A stretch of DNA of 64,000 nt from Proteobacteria bacterium UBA981 (GCA_002292285.1 DBBP01000023.1:116437-180436), one strand, 5' to 3'; positions 25,564 to 34,731 are shown, counted from the stretch's first letter. Numbers and translations: made by a program. The notes: generated from the letters alone by a model not told the origin.

Positions 25564-25608
25564 AAAAACGCCTTAGCCGTGCCGGGGCATCCCGGCACGG
25601 CTAAGGCG
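25564..25608 (-). terminator. Strong intrinsic terminator, perfect 18-bp hairpin
   Basis: Bases 25569-25586 and 25591-25608 are perfect reverse complements, separated by GCAT. On the minus strand the hairpin is followed (after one base of arm context) by five T residues at 25568-25564. It lies 30 bases past the stop codon of the small membrane protein gene on that strand, so terminator function is likely. The stem is unusually long and perfect for a simple terminator. Confidence 0.75.
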
Positions 25609-25638
25609 CATAAGGCAGGCTTAGGGGGTGGCTCTAGA

Positions 25639-25938
25639 TCAAGCCGCGCGCTGCAGCGGCTCGCGCTGCGGCAGCGTTTCGACGTTGTTCGGCAACTTTA
25701 ACGGCTCGTTCGACGTAACTTCCGGCGCTTTCTGGAGTACTTGCGAAATTTCCCACATGCGGGCGGCAAGAAAAGCACCCACAGCTCCCATCAGACAATA
25801 ACTAAAGGTGCTCAAGAGCAGTGCTTCTGCGGCTGAAGCTGATAGCCACAGCGCGCCGATTAGCGAGAGTCCAGCGCCAGTCAGTGCTGCGAGCCCGATG
25901 AGATCAAGTGAGTAGCATAGCCAATTGCGATTTTTCAT
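25639..25938 (-). CDS. Small two-helix membrane protein of unknown function
   Basis: I do not recognise this protein. From the ATG at 25938 it has 99 residues: a short polar N-terminus (MKNRNW), two predicted transmembrane helices (about 10-34 and 38-58), an amphipathic stretch with RMWEISQVL, and a polar C-terminal tail rich in Pro, Glu and Asn. The frame is open upstream to 26019, but those residues (Arg/Thr-rich) do not look coding. A strong hairpin terminator follows the gene. It lies between hppA and bepA; no functional link can be claimed. Confidence 0.6.
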   Translation of the reverse strand: MKNRNWLCYSLDLIGLAALTGAGLSLIGALWLSASAAEALLLSTFSYCLMGAVGAFLAARMWEISQVLQKAPEVTSNEPLKLPNNVETLPQREPLQRAA

Positions 25939-26237
25939 ATTTATTCGGTCCGTTTGTGTCGCCGGTTTATGACCGGTCTGTCTTGTATGCGATACGACTA
26001 TAAACACCCGACAGGGCAATACTGTTAAACACGCCTCATCCGACGTGGATTTAACAGTTGTTATATTTCCCGGCCTATCGCGGGACTTGACGTGGGTGGC
26101 AGCGTGGCTTCCGCTCGATACTGTAGAAAGCCTGACCAGGCTTATTTCAGGTCGTGCGCTGCGCGAACGCTCTTAGATGAAGGTGTTTGTGATTGGTCTT
26201 TGTTTTCGCCTTTACAGCGTGCTCACCTTTGCGGTGC
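25939..26237. other. Intergenic region between bepA and the small membrane protein gene
   Basis: About 300 bases downstream of bepA with no gene, RNA or repeat that I can support. It is somewhat AT-richer than its neighbours around 26050-26075 and may hold the promoter of the small membrane protein. Confidence 0.5.
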
Positions 26238-27701
26238 TCAGCGCCGACGACTTTCCGCCTCTAGTTGAATAATGGTGTCTTCCACCTCCTCGAGGCGAGC
26301 GACGATCTTCTGGCGCTGGTAGTTTGTTAGCCCTGCTGTTCGGCGGGCGATTCTAAGCTGTTCTGCCGCATGTGGAAACTCTCCGACGCTGACATAGTAC
26401 TCAGCCAGTGAATGGTGGGCGTTTGCGATCTCCCCCAGCTGGTCCTCAGATTCGGCAAGCAATTTGTAGAACTTGGGGTCGCGTCGGTCGGATAAGCCGT
26501 AAGCGCGCAGCAACGCTTTGGCCTCAGCGCCGCGACTGACGAGTAACAACGCGTTAATGTAGCCGTATATTGCCGCACGATTCTCCGGTTCCTGCTCGTA
26601 GGCGAGTTCGAAGTGGCGCAGCGATTTCTGGTAATCGCGCACCCGATGCTCCAGCTTCGCCAGCGCAATCCTGAACGAGATAATGCTCGGATAGTCTGCC
26701 ATCAGCTTCAGCAACTCATTTCGGGCGAGTTCGAAATCACCAGTTTCAATCAGCGCTAACGCGAAACCATAGCGCGCGACTTCTTCGTAAACGTAATCGC
26801 CGTTGCGCAACTCCGCTTCAAATAAATGCCGCGCCTGCATCGGGTCCTTTTCGGCATTGACCCGTAACTTCGCCCGCACGAGGTGATATTTGTAGCTGTC
26901 TTCACGAATGACGGCGGGCTTCACGGTCTCGGCCCGGCTGCGAGCTTCGGCTATGCGGTTGGTGGTAATGGGGTGAGAGCGTAAGTACTCGGGAACGTGT
27001 TTCGGATCGCTGTAGCGATTGTGACGCTCCATGCGTTCGAAAAAAACCGCCATTTTCTCTGTGTCAAAACCGGCATCGCCCAATAATCGCAGGCCGAGCG
27101 CATCGGCTTCGCGTTCGTTTGCACGAGTGAAATTGATTTGATGCTGCTGAGCCGCAGCTTGCGTGGCCATCAACGCCGCAGCACCCGCTTGCGGGTTGGC
27201 GATGGCGAGCGCCAGCGCGCCCATCATGGCGACCATCGCGGGCATACTCATCTGGGAGGCTGACTCGATCATGCGCGCACCATGGCGCTGCGTTACGTGA
27301 GAAATTTCATGACCCACCACCGACGCTAACTCGGCTTCTGTTTGGCTTTCCAGAATCAATCCAGTGTGGAAGGCAATGAAGCCCCCGGGCACCGCGAAGG
27401 CGTTGACCACCGGGCTGTCTATAACAAAAAAGTGAAAATCACCGTAATAGTCGACGTGATCGCTCAGGTTGTGCCCAAGCTCCTGAATGTAATCTTCGAC
27501 TTCTTCATCAGTAACAATCGGCGCGTGCCGACGCAGAAAGCGCATATAACCCTCGCCAAGCTTGCGCTCCTGCTCGGGTGAAATGACTGCGCCGGCCGAG
27601 TCCCCGATATCGGGCAGATCAATCGATTCCTGTGCCAATACTGCGGGCGCAAATAGCAGGCAGGTGATGCAGATGAGTTGGCGAAGCGTGTTCAGTGTCA
27701 T
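26238..27701 (-). CDS. bepA: Periplasmic M48 metalloprotease with TPR domain, BepA-like
   Basis: BepA degrades or promotes folding of stalled outer-membrane proteins such as LptD at the BAM complex. From ATG 27701 (AGGAAAA binding site) the product has 487 residues: a signal peptide ending at about residue 24 (VLAQ/ES), an M48 protease domain with zinc motif HEISH at 131-135 and the third-ligand region ANEREADALGLRLL, and a C-terminal TPR domain (about 300-480). Length and order equal E. coli BepA (487). The upstream in-frame extension to 27755 lacks signal-peptide logic. It is divergent from pfp. Confidence 0.93.
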   Translation of the reverse strand: MTLNTLRQLICITCLLFAPAVLAQESIDLPDIGDSAGAVISPEQERKLGEGYMRFLRRHAPIVTDEEVEDYIQELGHNLSDHVDYYGDFHFFVIDSPVVNAFAVPGGFIAFHTGLILESQTEAELASVVGHEISHVTQRHGARMIESASQMSMPAMVAMMGALALAIANPQAGAAALMATQAAAQQHQINFTRANEREADALGLRLLGDAGFDTEKMAVFFERMERHNRYSDPKHVPEYLRSHPITTNRIAEARSRAETVKPAVIREDSYKYHLVRAKLRVNAEKDPMQARHLFEAELRNGDYVYEEVARYGFALALIETGDFELARNELLKLMADYPSIISFRIALAKLEHRVRDYQKSLRHFELAYEQEPENRAAIYGYINALLLVSRGAEAKALLRAYGLSDRRDPKFYKLLAESEDQLGEIANAHHSLAEYYVSVGEFPHAAEQLRIARRTAGLTNYQRQKIVARLEEVEDTIIQLEAESRRR

Positions 27702-27850
27702 GCGTTTTCCTGGCAGCAGTCCGGTCGTGTGGAATCGATCTGGGCACCGCAGCAACGTATCCGTTTATTATTGCAGATTACGACCCGCTCGGTGGCCGAG
27801 AGTTCGCCCCGTGCGTCGAATGTTCCCTCAATCTAATTCGGATCTCATTC

Positions 27851-29122
27851 ATGAGTGGAGAAAAACGAAACGCGTTCTACGCGCAATCGGGTGGCGTCAC
27901 CGCCGTCATCAATGCCTCAGCGTGCGGCGTCCTGGAAACCGCGAGACAACATCCTGACCGCATTGGAGCGGTATACGCCGGGCGAAATGGCATTATCGGC
28001 GCGCTTACAGAAGATTTGATCGACACCTCCCAGGAAAGCCCGGCGGCAGTTGCCGCGCTGCGCCACACGCCCTCCGGCGCGTTCGGATCATGTCGCTACA
28101 AGCTCAAGGGACTAGCCGAGAATCGCGCCGAGTACGAACGTCTGATTGAAGTATTTCGAGCCCACGATATTGGGTACTTCTTCTATAACGGTGGCGGTGA
28201 TTCGCAGGATACCTCGAACAAAATAGCCGAGTTTAGTGCTCGCAGTGGCTATCCAATGACCTGTATCGGCATTCCCAAAACGGTCGACAACGATCTGCCT
28301 CTGACCGACAACTGCCCGGGATTCGGCTCGGTTGCCAAATATGTCGCCGTCTCAATCCGTGAGGCCGGATTCGATGTCGCATCGATGGCGAAAACTTCAA
28401 CGAAAGTGTTTGTCATGGAAGTGATGGGGCGGCACGCAGGCTGGATTGCAGCCGCCGGCGGGCTTAGCCAAACCAGCCCTGAACAGGCACCACACCTGAT
28501 TTTGTTTCCCGAACTGACTTTCAACGAAGACGACTTCCTGCGCCGCGTCGATGAGTGTGTACAAAATTTCGGATACTGCGCGATTGTGGTGTCCGAAGGA
28601 TTACGCGATAGCGACGGACGGTTTGTGGCCGAATCCGGGAGCCGTGATGCGTTCGGCCATGCCCAGTTGGGCGGCGTGGCACCGGTGATTGCAGAATTGA
28701 TCAAACGCAAGTTCGGTTACAAATATCACTGGGCTGTGGCTGACTATCTGCAACGAGCGGCGCGTCATATCGCATCAAAAACTGATGTTGAGCAGGCTTA
28801 CGCGCTCGGCGCAGCGGCGGTTGATTTCGCTCTCGCCGGCGACAACGCCGTGATGCCCATCATAGTCCGCACCAGCGACGAGCCTTATACGTGGGAAATT
28901 GGCAAAGCGGCACTGGCAGATGTCGCCAATGTCGAGAAAAAGATGCCACCCGAATACATCAGCGCCGACGGTTACGGCATCACCGAAGCATGTCGGCGCT
29001 ACCTGACGCCGTTGATTGCCGGAGAGGATTACCCGCCTTACGTCGACGGGCTGCCAGATTACGTGACCCTGGCCAACATCGCAGTACCGAAACGCCTGAG
29101 TAGCAGCTTCGAACTCAGCTGA
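27851..29122 (+). CDS. pfp: Pyrophosphate-dependent 6-phosphofructokinase
   Basis: This enzyme phosphorylates fructose 6-phosphate reversibly with PPi instead of ATP. The 423-residue protein has the PPi-type active-site signatures GGGDSQDT (114-121) and PKTVDND (142-148), where ATP enzymes have GGDGS and PGTIDND, and the substrate motif MEVMGRHAGWIAAA. The start ATG at 27851 is chosen because the family likeness begins there; the frame is open upstream to 27695 through the bepA promoter region. A PPi-pumping membrane enzyme is encoded 2.7 kb away. No other glycolytic gene is adjacent. Confidence 0.94.
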   Translation: MSGEKRNAFYAQSGGVTAVINASACGVLETARQHPDRIGAVYAGRNGIIGALTEDLIDTSQESPAAVAALRHTPSGAFGSCRYKLKGLAENRAEYERLIEVFRAHDIGYFFYNGGGDSQDTSNKIAEFSARSGYPMTCIGIPKTVDNDLPLTDNCPGFGSVAKYVAVSIREAGFDVASMAKTSTKVFVMEVMGRHAGWIAAAGGLSQTSPEQAPHLILFPELTFNEDDFLRRVDECVQNFGYCAIVVSEGLRDSDGRFVAESGSRDAFGHAQLGGVAPVIAELIKRKFGYKYHWAVADYLQRAARHIASKTDVEQAYALGAAAVDFALAGDNAVMPIIVRTSDEPYTWEIGKAALADVANVEKKMPPEYISADGYGITEACRRYLTPLIAGEDYPPYVDGLPDYVTLANIAVPKRLSSSFELS

Positions 29123-29370
29123 ACCGCGCTTTCAATGCCGCGGTCGGCGCAGACGCGGTGCGCGCTGGTTTAATCCGCGTGATTGTAAATACGTATAGCA
29201 AACTGCAAGCACGCCCGTTCGAAACGCCCGCTGCGCTACGGGCCGGGCGCCGGTTCGTATCAAGTGCAGCAGGTACTCGACCCCTTCGGTATCTATGAAT
29301 TCCGTCAGGCATCGTTTTTGAATCGTAGTTCGCCTGGCTGCATCCTGCAGCGGATCCCAATCAGCCCCAA

Positions 29371-29949
29371 TCAAGCTGACAGGATGGAGCGAATTCCAGT
29401 CGCTGCGAGCATTTCGCAAGTCTCCGTCATCGGTAGACCGACGACGCCGGAATAGCTGCCCTCCAGGCGCCGAACAAAGGCACCACCGAGCCCCTGGATT
29501 GCATAAGAGCCGGCTTTGTCTTGCGGTTCCCCTGTGCGCCAATACGCTGCGATTGTGGCGTCCGGGAGATCGGCGAACTCGACTTGAGCGCTAACCACTT
29601 TGCAGGTCTGTGCGCTGTGCTCGTCGATCATCACGAGCGCCGTATGGACGTCATGCCATCGCCCACTGAGCGCTCGCAACATGCGCTCGGCATCAGCGAA
29701 ATCAGCGGGCTTGCCGAATAGTTGCTGGTCGAGACTGACTGTAGTGTCAGCGGCCAATATGGTGTTTCCGCCGCCCACCGACTTTTGCCCAGCGCACGCT
29801 TTCATGCGCGCTACGCGCTCGACATAGTCGCGTGCAGGTTCTCCGGTCAGTACAGATTCATCGACCTCCACGTCCACGACTGTGTAATCGACGCCCAGCA
29901 TGGCCAGCAGCTTGGCGCGACGCGGCGAACGTGAGGCGAGGTACAACAT
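29371..29949 (-). CDS. maf: Maf-family nucleoside triphosphate pyrophosphatase (YhdE type)
   Basis: Maf proteins hydrolyse non-canonical or excess NTPs; the YhdE branch acts on dTTP/UTP. The 192-residue protein begins MLYLASRSPRRAKLLAMLG, the family hallmark, and carries ILAADTTVSLD, FGKPADFADAERMLRALSG and QDKAGSYAIQGLGGAFV. The last motif favours the YhdE over the YceF (m7GTP) branch. It faces pfp convergently with a 248-base gap in which I see no gene, and lies 184 bases downstream of rlmH. The RNase G gene that often follows maf is absent. Confidence 0.94.
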   Translation of the reverse strand: MLYLASRSPRRAKLLAMLGVDYTVVDVEVDESVLTGEPARDYVERVARMKACAGQKSVGGGNTILAADTTVSLDQQLFGKPADFADAERMLRALSGRWHDVHTALVMIDEHSAQTCKVVSAQVEFADLPDATIAAYWRTGEPQDKAGSYAIQGLGGAFVRRLEGSYSGVVGLPMTETCEMLAATGIRSILSA

Positions 29950-30133
29950 GCGCTTCTAGCTCGCCACTCAATACCGCGATAACGGAACGCATCGCGGTTT
30001 AGCGAGCGTCGGCGTTGCACAGGACATTCCTGCCAGAACCTCAAATGCCCGAGGATGCGATGGTCGCCCGGCTCTCGTTCGTGCACCCTGGCGAAGGTGC
30101 CAATTCGCGCGGCGAACGCCGAGCGTTGCTAAG

Positions 30134-30598
30134 TCAGGCACGGTGATAAGGGTGTCCTTCAAGAATCGTCCAGGCGCGATAGATTTGCTCAGCCATGAGG
30201 AGCTGCATTAGCTGATGCGGCAGTGTGAGTCGTGACACAGACCAGCTAGTAACGGCACGACTGATAACCGCCTCATCAAGGCCGTCAGCACCGCCAATGA
30301 CAATCGCAAGACGCTGGCAACGCCCACGAAAATCGTCCAGCTTTCTTGCCAGTCCGGTGCTACTCAAGTGATCTGCGTTCACTTCGAGTGCGATCAACGG
30401 TGATGTCGATGCAACACGTTTGAGAACCCGCGCGCCCTCTTCGTGGCGACGTTGCGTGGCACTGAGTGCGTCACGGGCAGGGTTGATATGAACAAATTCA
30501 AGGGCAAAAGTACGTGGTAGGCGACGTGCATATTCCTGGCGCGCTTCGCTAAGCCACGCCGGCGGGCGACGGGCTACGCAAATCAGCTCAATGAGCAC
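30134..30598 (-). CDS. rlmH: 23S rRNA pseudouridine-1915 N3-methyltransferase RlmH
   Basis: RlmH methylates pseudouridine 1915 in helix 69 of 23S rRNA. The SPOUT-fold signature is clear: LAIVIGGADGL and LTLPHQLMQLLMAEQIYRAW, ending in the family's HPYHRA. The start is set at GTG 30598 so that the protein (154 residues) begins VLIELICVARRPPAW like its homologues; the upstream extension lies inside rsfS. It overlaps no other gene and starts 10 bases after the rsfS stop. Confidence 0.95.
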   Translation of the reverse strand: MLIELICVARRPPAWLSEARQEYARRLPRTFALEFVHINPARDALSATQRRHEEGARVLKRVASTSPLIALEVNADHLSSTGLARKLDDFRGRCQRLAIVIGGADGLDEAVISRAVTSWSVSRLTLPHQLMQLLMAEQIYRAWTILEGHPYHRA

Positions 30599-30608
30599 AC
30601 CAAGTCCG

Positions 30609-30974
30609 TCAAACGATTTCCAACTGGGCCTGAGGCCGCTCTTCCCAAAGCTTCTCAAGCTGATAGAAATCGCGCGTGACCGGCAGCATGAGATGCACTA
30701 CGACATCGCCGAGATCGGCCAATATCCACTCGGCACTCAGTTCGCCCTCAACGCCGAGCAGTGGGGCGTCGGCGTTCTTGGCTGCTTCGCGCACGCGTGA
30801 GGTTAGCGCTTTCAATTGCCGGGTAGAGCGGCCAGAGGCGATGATCATGTAGTCGGTGATGGACGTCAGCTCGTCGACTTTGACGACCGTTATATCCACC
30901 GCCTTACCGTCTTCAAGCGCGATTTTGATGTGTTCGGCGAGGGCCGTAGACGTACTTAAAACAGCGTCATTCAT
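30609..30974 (-). CDS. rsfS: Ribosomal silencing factor RsfS (RsfA/Iojap)
   Basis: RsfS binds ribosomal protein L14 and blocks subunit joining when nutrients are scarce. The 121-residue protein shows the Iojap domain: KAVDITVVKVDELTSITDYM, IIASGRSTRQLKAL and EWILADLGDVVVHLM. It overlaps the nadD stop region by 4 bases and precedes rlmH, the standard nadD-rsfS-rlmH order. Confidence 0.96.
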   Translation of the reverse strand: MNDAVLSTSTALAEHIKIALEDGKAVDITVVKVDELTSITDYMIIASGRSTRQLKALTSRVREAAKNADAPLLGVEGELSAEWILADLGDVVVHLMLPVTRDFYQLEKLWEERPQAQLEIV

Positions 30975-31612
30975 GAGAGATACAACCGGCGTTGTCGAAT
31001 AATGTCGTCGACAGATTCAGGAACAAGGTGACGAATACTGTGGCCGTTGCGCCGGCGTTGGCGCAGATCGCTTGAGGCGATCGGCAGCAGCGGGATACTT
31101 AGAAAAAAAATGCGACCAGCGGGATTCGTACGCAGCTCATTCACATCATCAGACTGCTTATTCGCAGCTAAAAGGTCAAGTTCTGGCGGCGGCGCGCCCT
31201 GCACGTCAGGTCGCATCGCGACCACGATGTGCGCGAGAGCGAGGATGTCATGCGGGCGATGCCACGACGGCAGACCCTGATAGGCGTCGAGCCCGAGAAT
31301 GAGACACAACGACCGGCGCGGATACTGCGCGCGCAGTGCCTCCAGCGTATCAACGGTATAGGACACGCCGCCCCGTTCGATCTCGCTTCGATCGACAATC
31401 AGCGGTCGCTGCGCAGCGGCCTCAAGCATGTCGCATCGATCGCTAACGCTCGCCACAGGCGGGGCCCGGTGGCCCGGTACGTTCACGGGTAACAGTCTGA
31501 CCTGTTCCAGACCGAGCGCGTCAGCGGCTTCCAGGGCCACGCGCAAATGGCCGCAATGAACCGGATCGAAGGTGCCACCGTAAAGGCCAATCGGCGCATC
31601 CGGCTCAGACAT
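30971..31612 (-). CDS. nadD: Nicotinate-nucleotide adenylyltransferase NadD
   Basis: NadD adenylates nicotinate mononucleotide in NAD synthesis. The 213-residue protein has the nucleotidyltransferase motif GLYGGTFDPVHCGHLRVALE and the second signature ISSSxxR-like ASSDLRQRRRNGHSI. The ATG at 31612 is preferred over an in-frame TTG two codons upstream. It follows proA by 24 bases and overlaps rsfS, so these form one transcription unit. Confidence 0.94.
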   Translation of the reverse strand: MSEPDAPIGLYGGTFDPVHCGHLRVALEAADALGLEQVRLLPVNVPGHRAPPVASVSDRCDMLEAAAQRPLIVDRSEIERGGVSYTVDTLEALRAQYPRRSLCLILGLDAYQGLPSWHRPHDILALAHIVVAMRPDVQGAPPPELDLLAANKQSDDVNELRTNPAGRIFFLSIPLLPIASSDLRQRRRNGHSIRHLVPESVDDIIRQRRLYLS

Positions 31613-31636
31613 GATCAAACCCGAACAGCACGTTTC

Positions 31637-32917
31637 TCATTGGCGAATGTGGCCATCGCCGAAGACGATCCATTTTTGCGACGTTAAACCTTCCAGACCG
31701 ACCGGGCCGCGTGCGTGAAATTTATCCGTGCTGATACCGATTTCAGCGCCGAGGCCATACTCGAAACCGTCCGCGAAGCGAGTCGAGGCGTTAACCATCA
31801 CCGAACTAGAGTCAACCTCAGACAGGAATCTCCGCGCGTTGCTCACGTTTTCCGTCACGATGGCGTCAGTATGCTGCGAGCCATACTGTCGAATGTGCGC
31901 GATCGCTGCGGTTAAATCATCGACGATGCGGATCGCAAGGATCGGCCCAAGGTACTCCTCGTACCAGTCGCTTTCCTGCGCCAGAGTCATCTCCGGATGG
32001 AACGCGCGCGCGCGTTCGCAACCGCGCAGCTCGACCCCTGCGTCGGCCAATGCGGTGCACACCTTGGCTAATACCTCGGTTGCCGCCGTCGGCGTCGCGA
32101 GAAGGGTTTCCATGGTGTTGCAAGTCCCGAAGCGCTGAGCCTTTGCATTGAAGGCGATTTGTTCGGCTTTGTCCCGATCAGCTGCATCATCAAGAAAAAC
32201 GTGACAAACGCCGTCAAGGTGTTTGATCACCGGCATCGTGGCTTCTTTACTGACCCGCTCGATGAGTCCCTTGCCACCGCGCGGCACGATAACGTCAACA
32301 AACTCACTTAGAGCCAGTAGATGTCCGACCGCGGCACGGTCTGTAGTCGCCATCACCTGAATCGCGGCTGCCGGCAGTCCGGCTGCCTCGAGTCCACTGC
32401 GAACACAGGCGGCGATCGCCTGATTGGAATGTTGCGCTTCAGATCCGCCACGTAGAATTGCCGCGTTGCCGGATTTCAAGCACAGCGCTGCCGCGTCCGC
32501 AGTCACGTTTGGGCGCGATTCGTAGATGATGCCGACAACCCCAAGCGCCACTCGCATTCTGCCGACCTGGATACCGCTGGGGCGATAGGTCAAATCAGTA
32601 ATTTCGCCAATCGGATCGGGCAAATCCGCGACATCGCCAACACCCTGTGCCATCGCTTCAACCCGGGCAGGCGTTAGTTTTAATCGATCTACTAAGGCCG
32701 GTTCCAATGCGGAGGCCGCGGCGACGTCGTGGTCGTTCGCGCTAAGAATGTCTGCACTGGCCGTGCGCAGTGCCGCTGCTATTTCACGCAATGCGTCGTT
32801 CTTACGCGCTGTTGGCGCACAGGCAATGACGGCGCTGGCTTCTTTGGCGGCCTGAGCGAGGTTCAGCACGTAAGCCGGGACATCGTCTTCAATAAGCTTT
32901 TCAGCAATTGGTGGCAT
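31637..32917 (-). CDS. proA: Gamma-glutamyl phosphate reductase ProA
   Basis: ProA reduces gamma-glutamyl phosphate to glutamate semialdehyde with NADPH in proline synthesis. The protein has an aldehyde-dehydrogenase fold; IYESRPNVTADAAALCLKSG, VPRGGKGLIERVSKE and the catalytic Cys in QRFGTCNTMETLL are diagnostic. The start is taken as ATG 32917 (426 residues) because the alternative at 32938 is TTG; the exact start is uncertain. It lies between holA and nadD; proB is not in the window. Confidence 0.95.
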   Translation of the reverse strand: MPPIAEKLIEDDVPAYVLNLAQAAKEASAVIACAPTARKNDALREIAAALRTASADILSANDHDVAAASALEPALVDRLKLTPARVEAMAQGVGDVADLPDPIGEITDLTYRPSGIQVGRMRVALGVVGIIYESRPNVTADAAALCLKSGNAAILRGGSEAQHSNQAIAACVRSGLEAAGLPAAAIQVMATTDRAAVGHLLALSEFVDVIVPRGGKGLIERVSKEATMPVIKHLDGVCHVFLDDAADRDKAEQIAFNAKAQRFGTCNTMETLLATPTAATEVLAKVCTALADAGVELRGCERARAFHPEMTLAQESDWYEEYLGPILAIRIVDDLTAAIAHIRQYGSQHTDAIVTENVSNARRFLSEVDSSSVMVNASTRFADGFEYGLGAEIGISTDKFHARGPVGLEGLTSQKWIVFGDGHIRQ

Positions 32918-33166
32918 TCGGGTATCCGGGATTTTCAAGCTCGAAGGCTGACACTACGACGTCGGGTAGTACCAGGGCAGAGGGCGTAACAGTACGTCCG
33001 GGCGGCAGTTTACCTATATTCAACAGGCGAATTCGAGCGCCGCGACGGGGAACTCGCTCACCGTCCGAACATACATGCTGCCGTGGCTAACACCAGCGCG
33101 CCCCCGAGCATCAACGTGACAGAGGCAAACGGCGCAATACGGCGAAACCGATGGGTGTCGCACAGA

Positions 33167-34204
33167 TCAATAATTCGGCGTTAACCGAGCTGCGCCTTCG
33201 ACTCCGCAAATTCGTAACAACAGAATTTCAATATCGTCCCAGGGCGCCCCACTGCGCCCGCCTTTAACGACGGTGTCGATGTAATTCGCATAACTCAAGA
33301 TTTCAGCAAGCTCCGCTGCCTCGAGGCGTTTTAACACGCTACCGATGAGTCCCTTACGTGAACTCCAGATGTGGTACTGCTCCAGAGCTGCCGCAACGCT
33401 AGTGCCTTCCGCGACACTATTGGCCATATTCGCAAGCGGGCGCAGCTCGCGGCCCAGCGCCCATATCACCAGTACCGGCTCTGTACCTTCTTCGCGCAAA
33501 CCGCGCGCGATGCGTAAAGCGCGTGGTAAATCTCGACCGAGGGCCGCATCGACCAACTGGTAAACGTCATATCGCGCACTGTCGCTTACGGCGCTCAACA
33601 CATCGCGCTCGCCGATAGATTCGCCGTCTACTAACAAGCATAGTTTTTCGACTTCTTGTGCTGCCGCCAGCAAATTACCCTCAACTCGGTCGGCAATCAG
33701 GGCCGCTGCTTCGGCCGAAACTCGTTTGCCGAAGCGCGCCGCCCGCCGCCCCAACCAGGCCGGGAGTTGTGCGGCTTTCAGGTCTCGGGAGGCGACACTG
33801 ACAGTCGATTTTTCGAGCATCTTGAACCACGCCGTCTTGCGTGCGCTGCCGTCAAGTTTGCCGGTCGATATCAGATAGACGTCGTCTGCGCTTGACCGTT
33901 TGGCAATCGCCTCGAGCACAGCGCTGCCGTTTTTATCAGGCTTGCGGTTGCCAAGACGGATTTCTATCAAGCGCCGTTCAGAAAACAAGGACATGGCACT
34001 TGTTTCACCGTTGACCGCTTGCCAGTCGCTGGCGCTGTCGATATCGAAGACCAGGCGTTCCACGATGCCCGCATTGTGGGCCTGTCGCCGCACCTCGTCG
34101 CCGCATTCGGACAGCTGCAGAGGTTCTTCCCCGTACAAGAAATAAGTTGGGTCGAGCTCGCCGGCGGCGAGGCGGTCAAGCAGGCGATCGACCCCCAGTT
34201 GCAT
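33167..34204 (-). CDS. holA: DNA polymerase III delta subunit HolA
   Basis: HolA opens the beta sliding clamp within the clamp-loader complex. The roughly 345-residue protein shows FLYGEEPLQLSECGDEVRRQ, the DNA polymerase III delta N-terminal domain, and the typical VEGNLLAAAQEVEKLCLL segment of the AAA+-like domain. The ATG at 34204 overlaps the lptE stop codon (TGATG); a GTG directly before it is the alternative. The lptE-holA coupling is conserved widely. Confidence 0.94.
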   Translation of the reverse strand: MQLGVDRLLDRLAAGELDPTYFLYGEEPLQLSECGDEVRRQAHNAGIVERLVFDIDSASDWQAVNGETSAMSLFSERRLIEIRLGNRKPDKNGSAVLEAIAKRSSADDVYLISTGKLDGSARKTAWFKMLEKSTVSVASRDLKAAQLPAWLGRRAARFGKRVSAEAAALIADRVEGNLLAAAQEVEKLCLLVDGESIGERDVLSAVSDSARYDVYQLVDAALGRDLPRALRIARGLREEGTEPVLVIWALGRELRPLANMANSVAEGTSVAAALEQYHIWSSRKGLIGSVLKRLEAAELAEILSYANYIDTVVKGGRSGAPWDDIEILLLRICGVEGAARLTPNY

Positions 34205-34728
34205 CACTCAGCGATCGTAGGCGTTGCGTCTAGCTTTAGCGATTGAATTCGCAACACCATTGCAGTGGCCGCCAGCTCAGCAAGATCGCGCTGGCCAATC
34301 GCATCCTGGGCGTTTGTGCCAAGAACCGAGCCTTCGTCAAAAACGTAATCGAGCTGCCATTCGATAGTCTCACGCGGTATTAACAACGCACCTTCCTTGC
34401 CACGGACGGAAAATTCGGCCGTCAGGGCCAGTTCTATTTCGCGGACTTTACCGCTATCGGGGTCAATAGAAAGAATCCTGCGCTCGTAATGCTGCCCGCT
34501 AACCGAGATAACGGCGTCGGCGTCAGTCCGGGTTTGGGCAACCCGCGCGCCGCGATTCTTGAGTTCTCGGCGGATGGCGACGCCAATGGTACTGGCCGCG
34601 GCGGCTTGGATGTAAATGCTCAAATCAACCCGGGACTCATCCGTGCTTCCACGCAGATGCCAACCGCCGCAAGCACTCAGCGCGAAGCTGATACCCATCA
34701 AAAGACAAATTTTCGAAACCTTGGACAT
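34204..34728 (-). CDS. lptE: LPS-assembly lipoprotein LptE
   Basis: LptE plugs the LptD barrel in the outer membrane during lipopolysaccharide insertion. The 174-residue protein has a signal peptide with lipobox LSAC (lipidated Cys about residue 20), followed by GWHLRG, the conserved start of the mature protein. It starts 3 bases after leuS and is coupled to holA, the standard leuS-lptE-holA order. lptD is not in the window. Confidence 0.93.
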   Translation of the reverse strand: MSKVSKICLLMGISFALSACGGWHLRGSTDESRVDLSIYIQAAAASTIGVAIRRELKNRGARVAQTRTDADAVISVSGQHYERRILSIDPDSGKVREIELALTAEFSVRGKEGALLIPRETIEWQLDYVFDEGSVLGTNAQDAIGQRDLAELAATAMVLRIQSLKLDATPTIAE

Positions 34729-34731
34729 AGT

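Noticed and set aside
29123..29370. Possible small gene between pfp and maf
   Set aside because: The minus-strand frames here are Arg/Ala-rich with no binding site and overlap maf antisense or continue past it; no family likeness.
32918..33166. Possible gene between holA and proA
   Set aside because: Only short frames without a binding site or a recognisable domain; probably an untranslated spacer.
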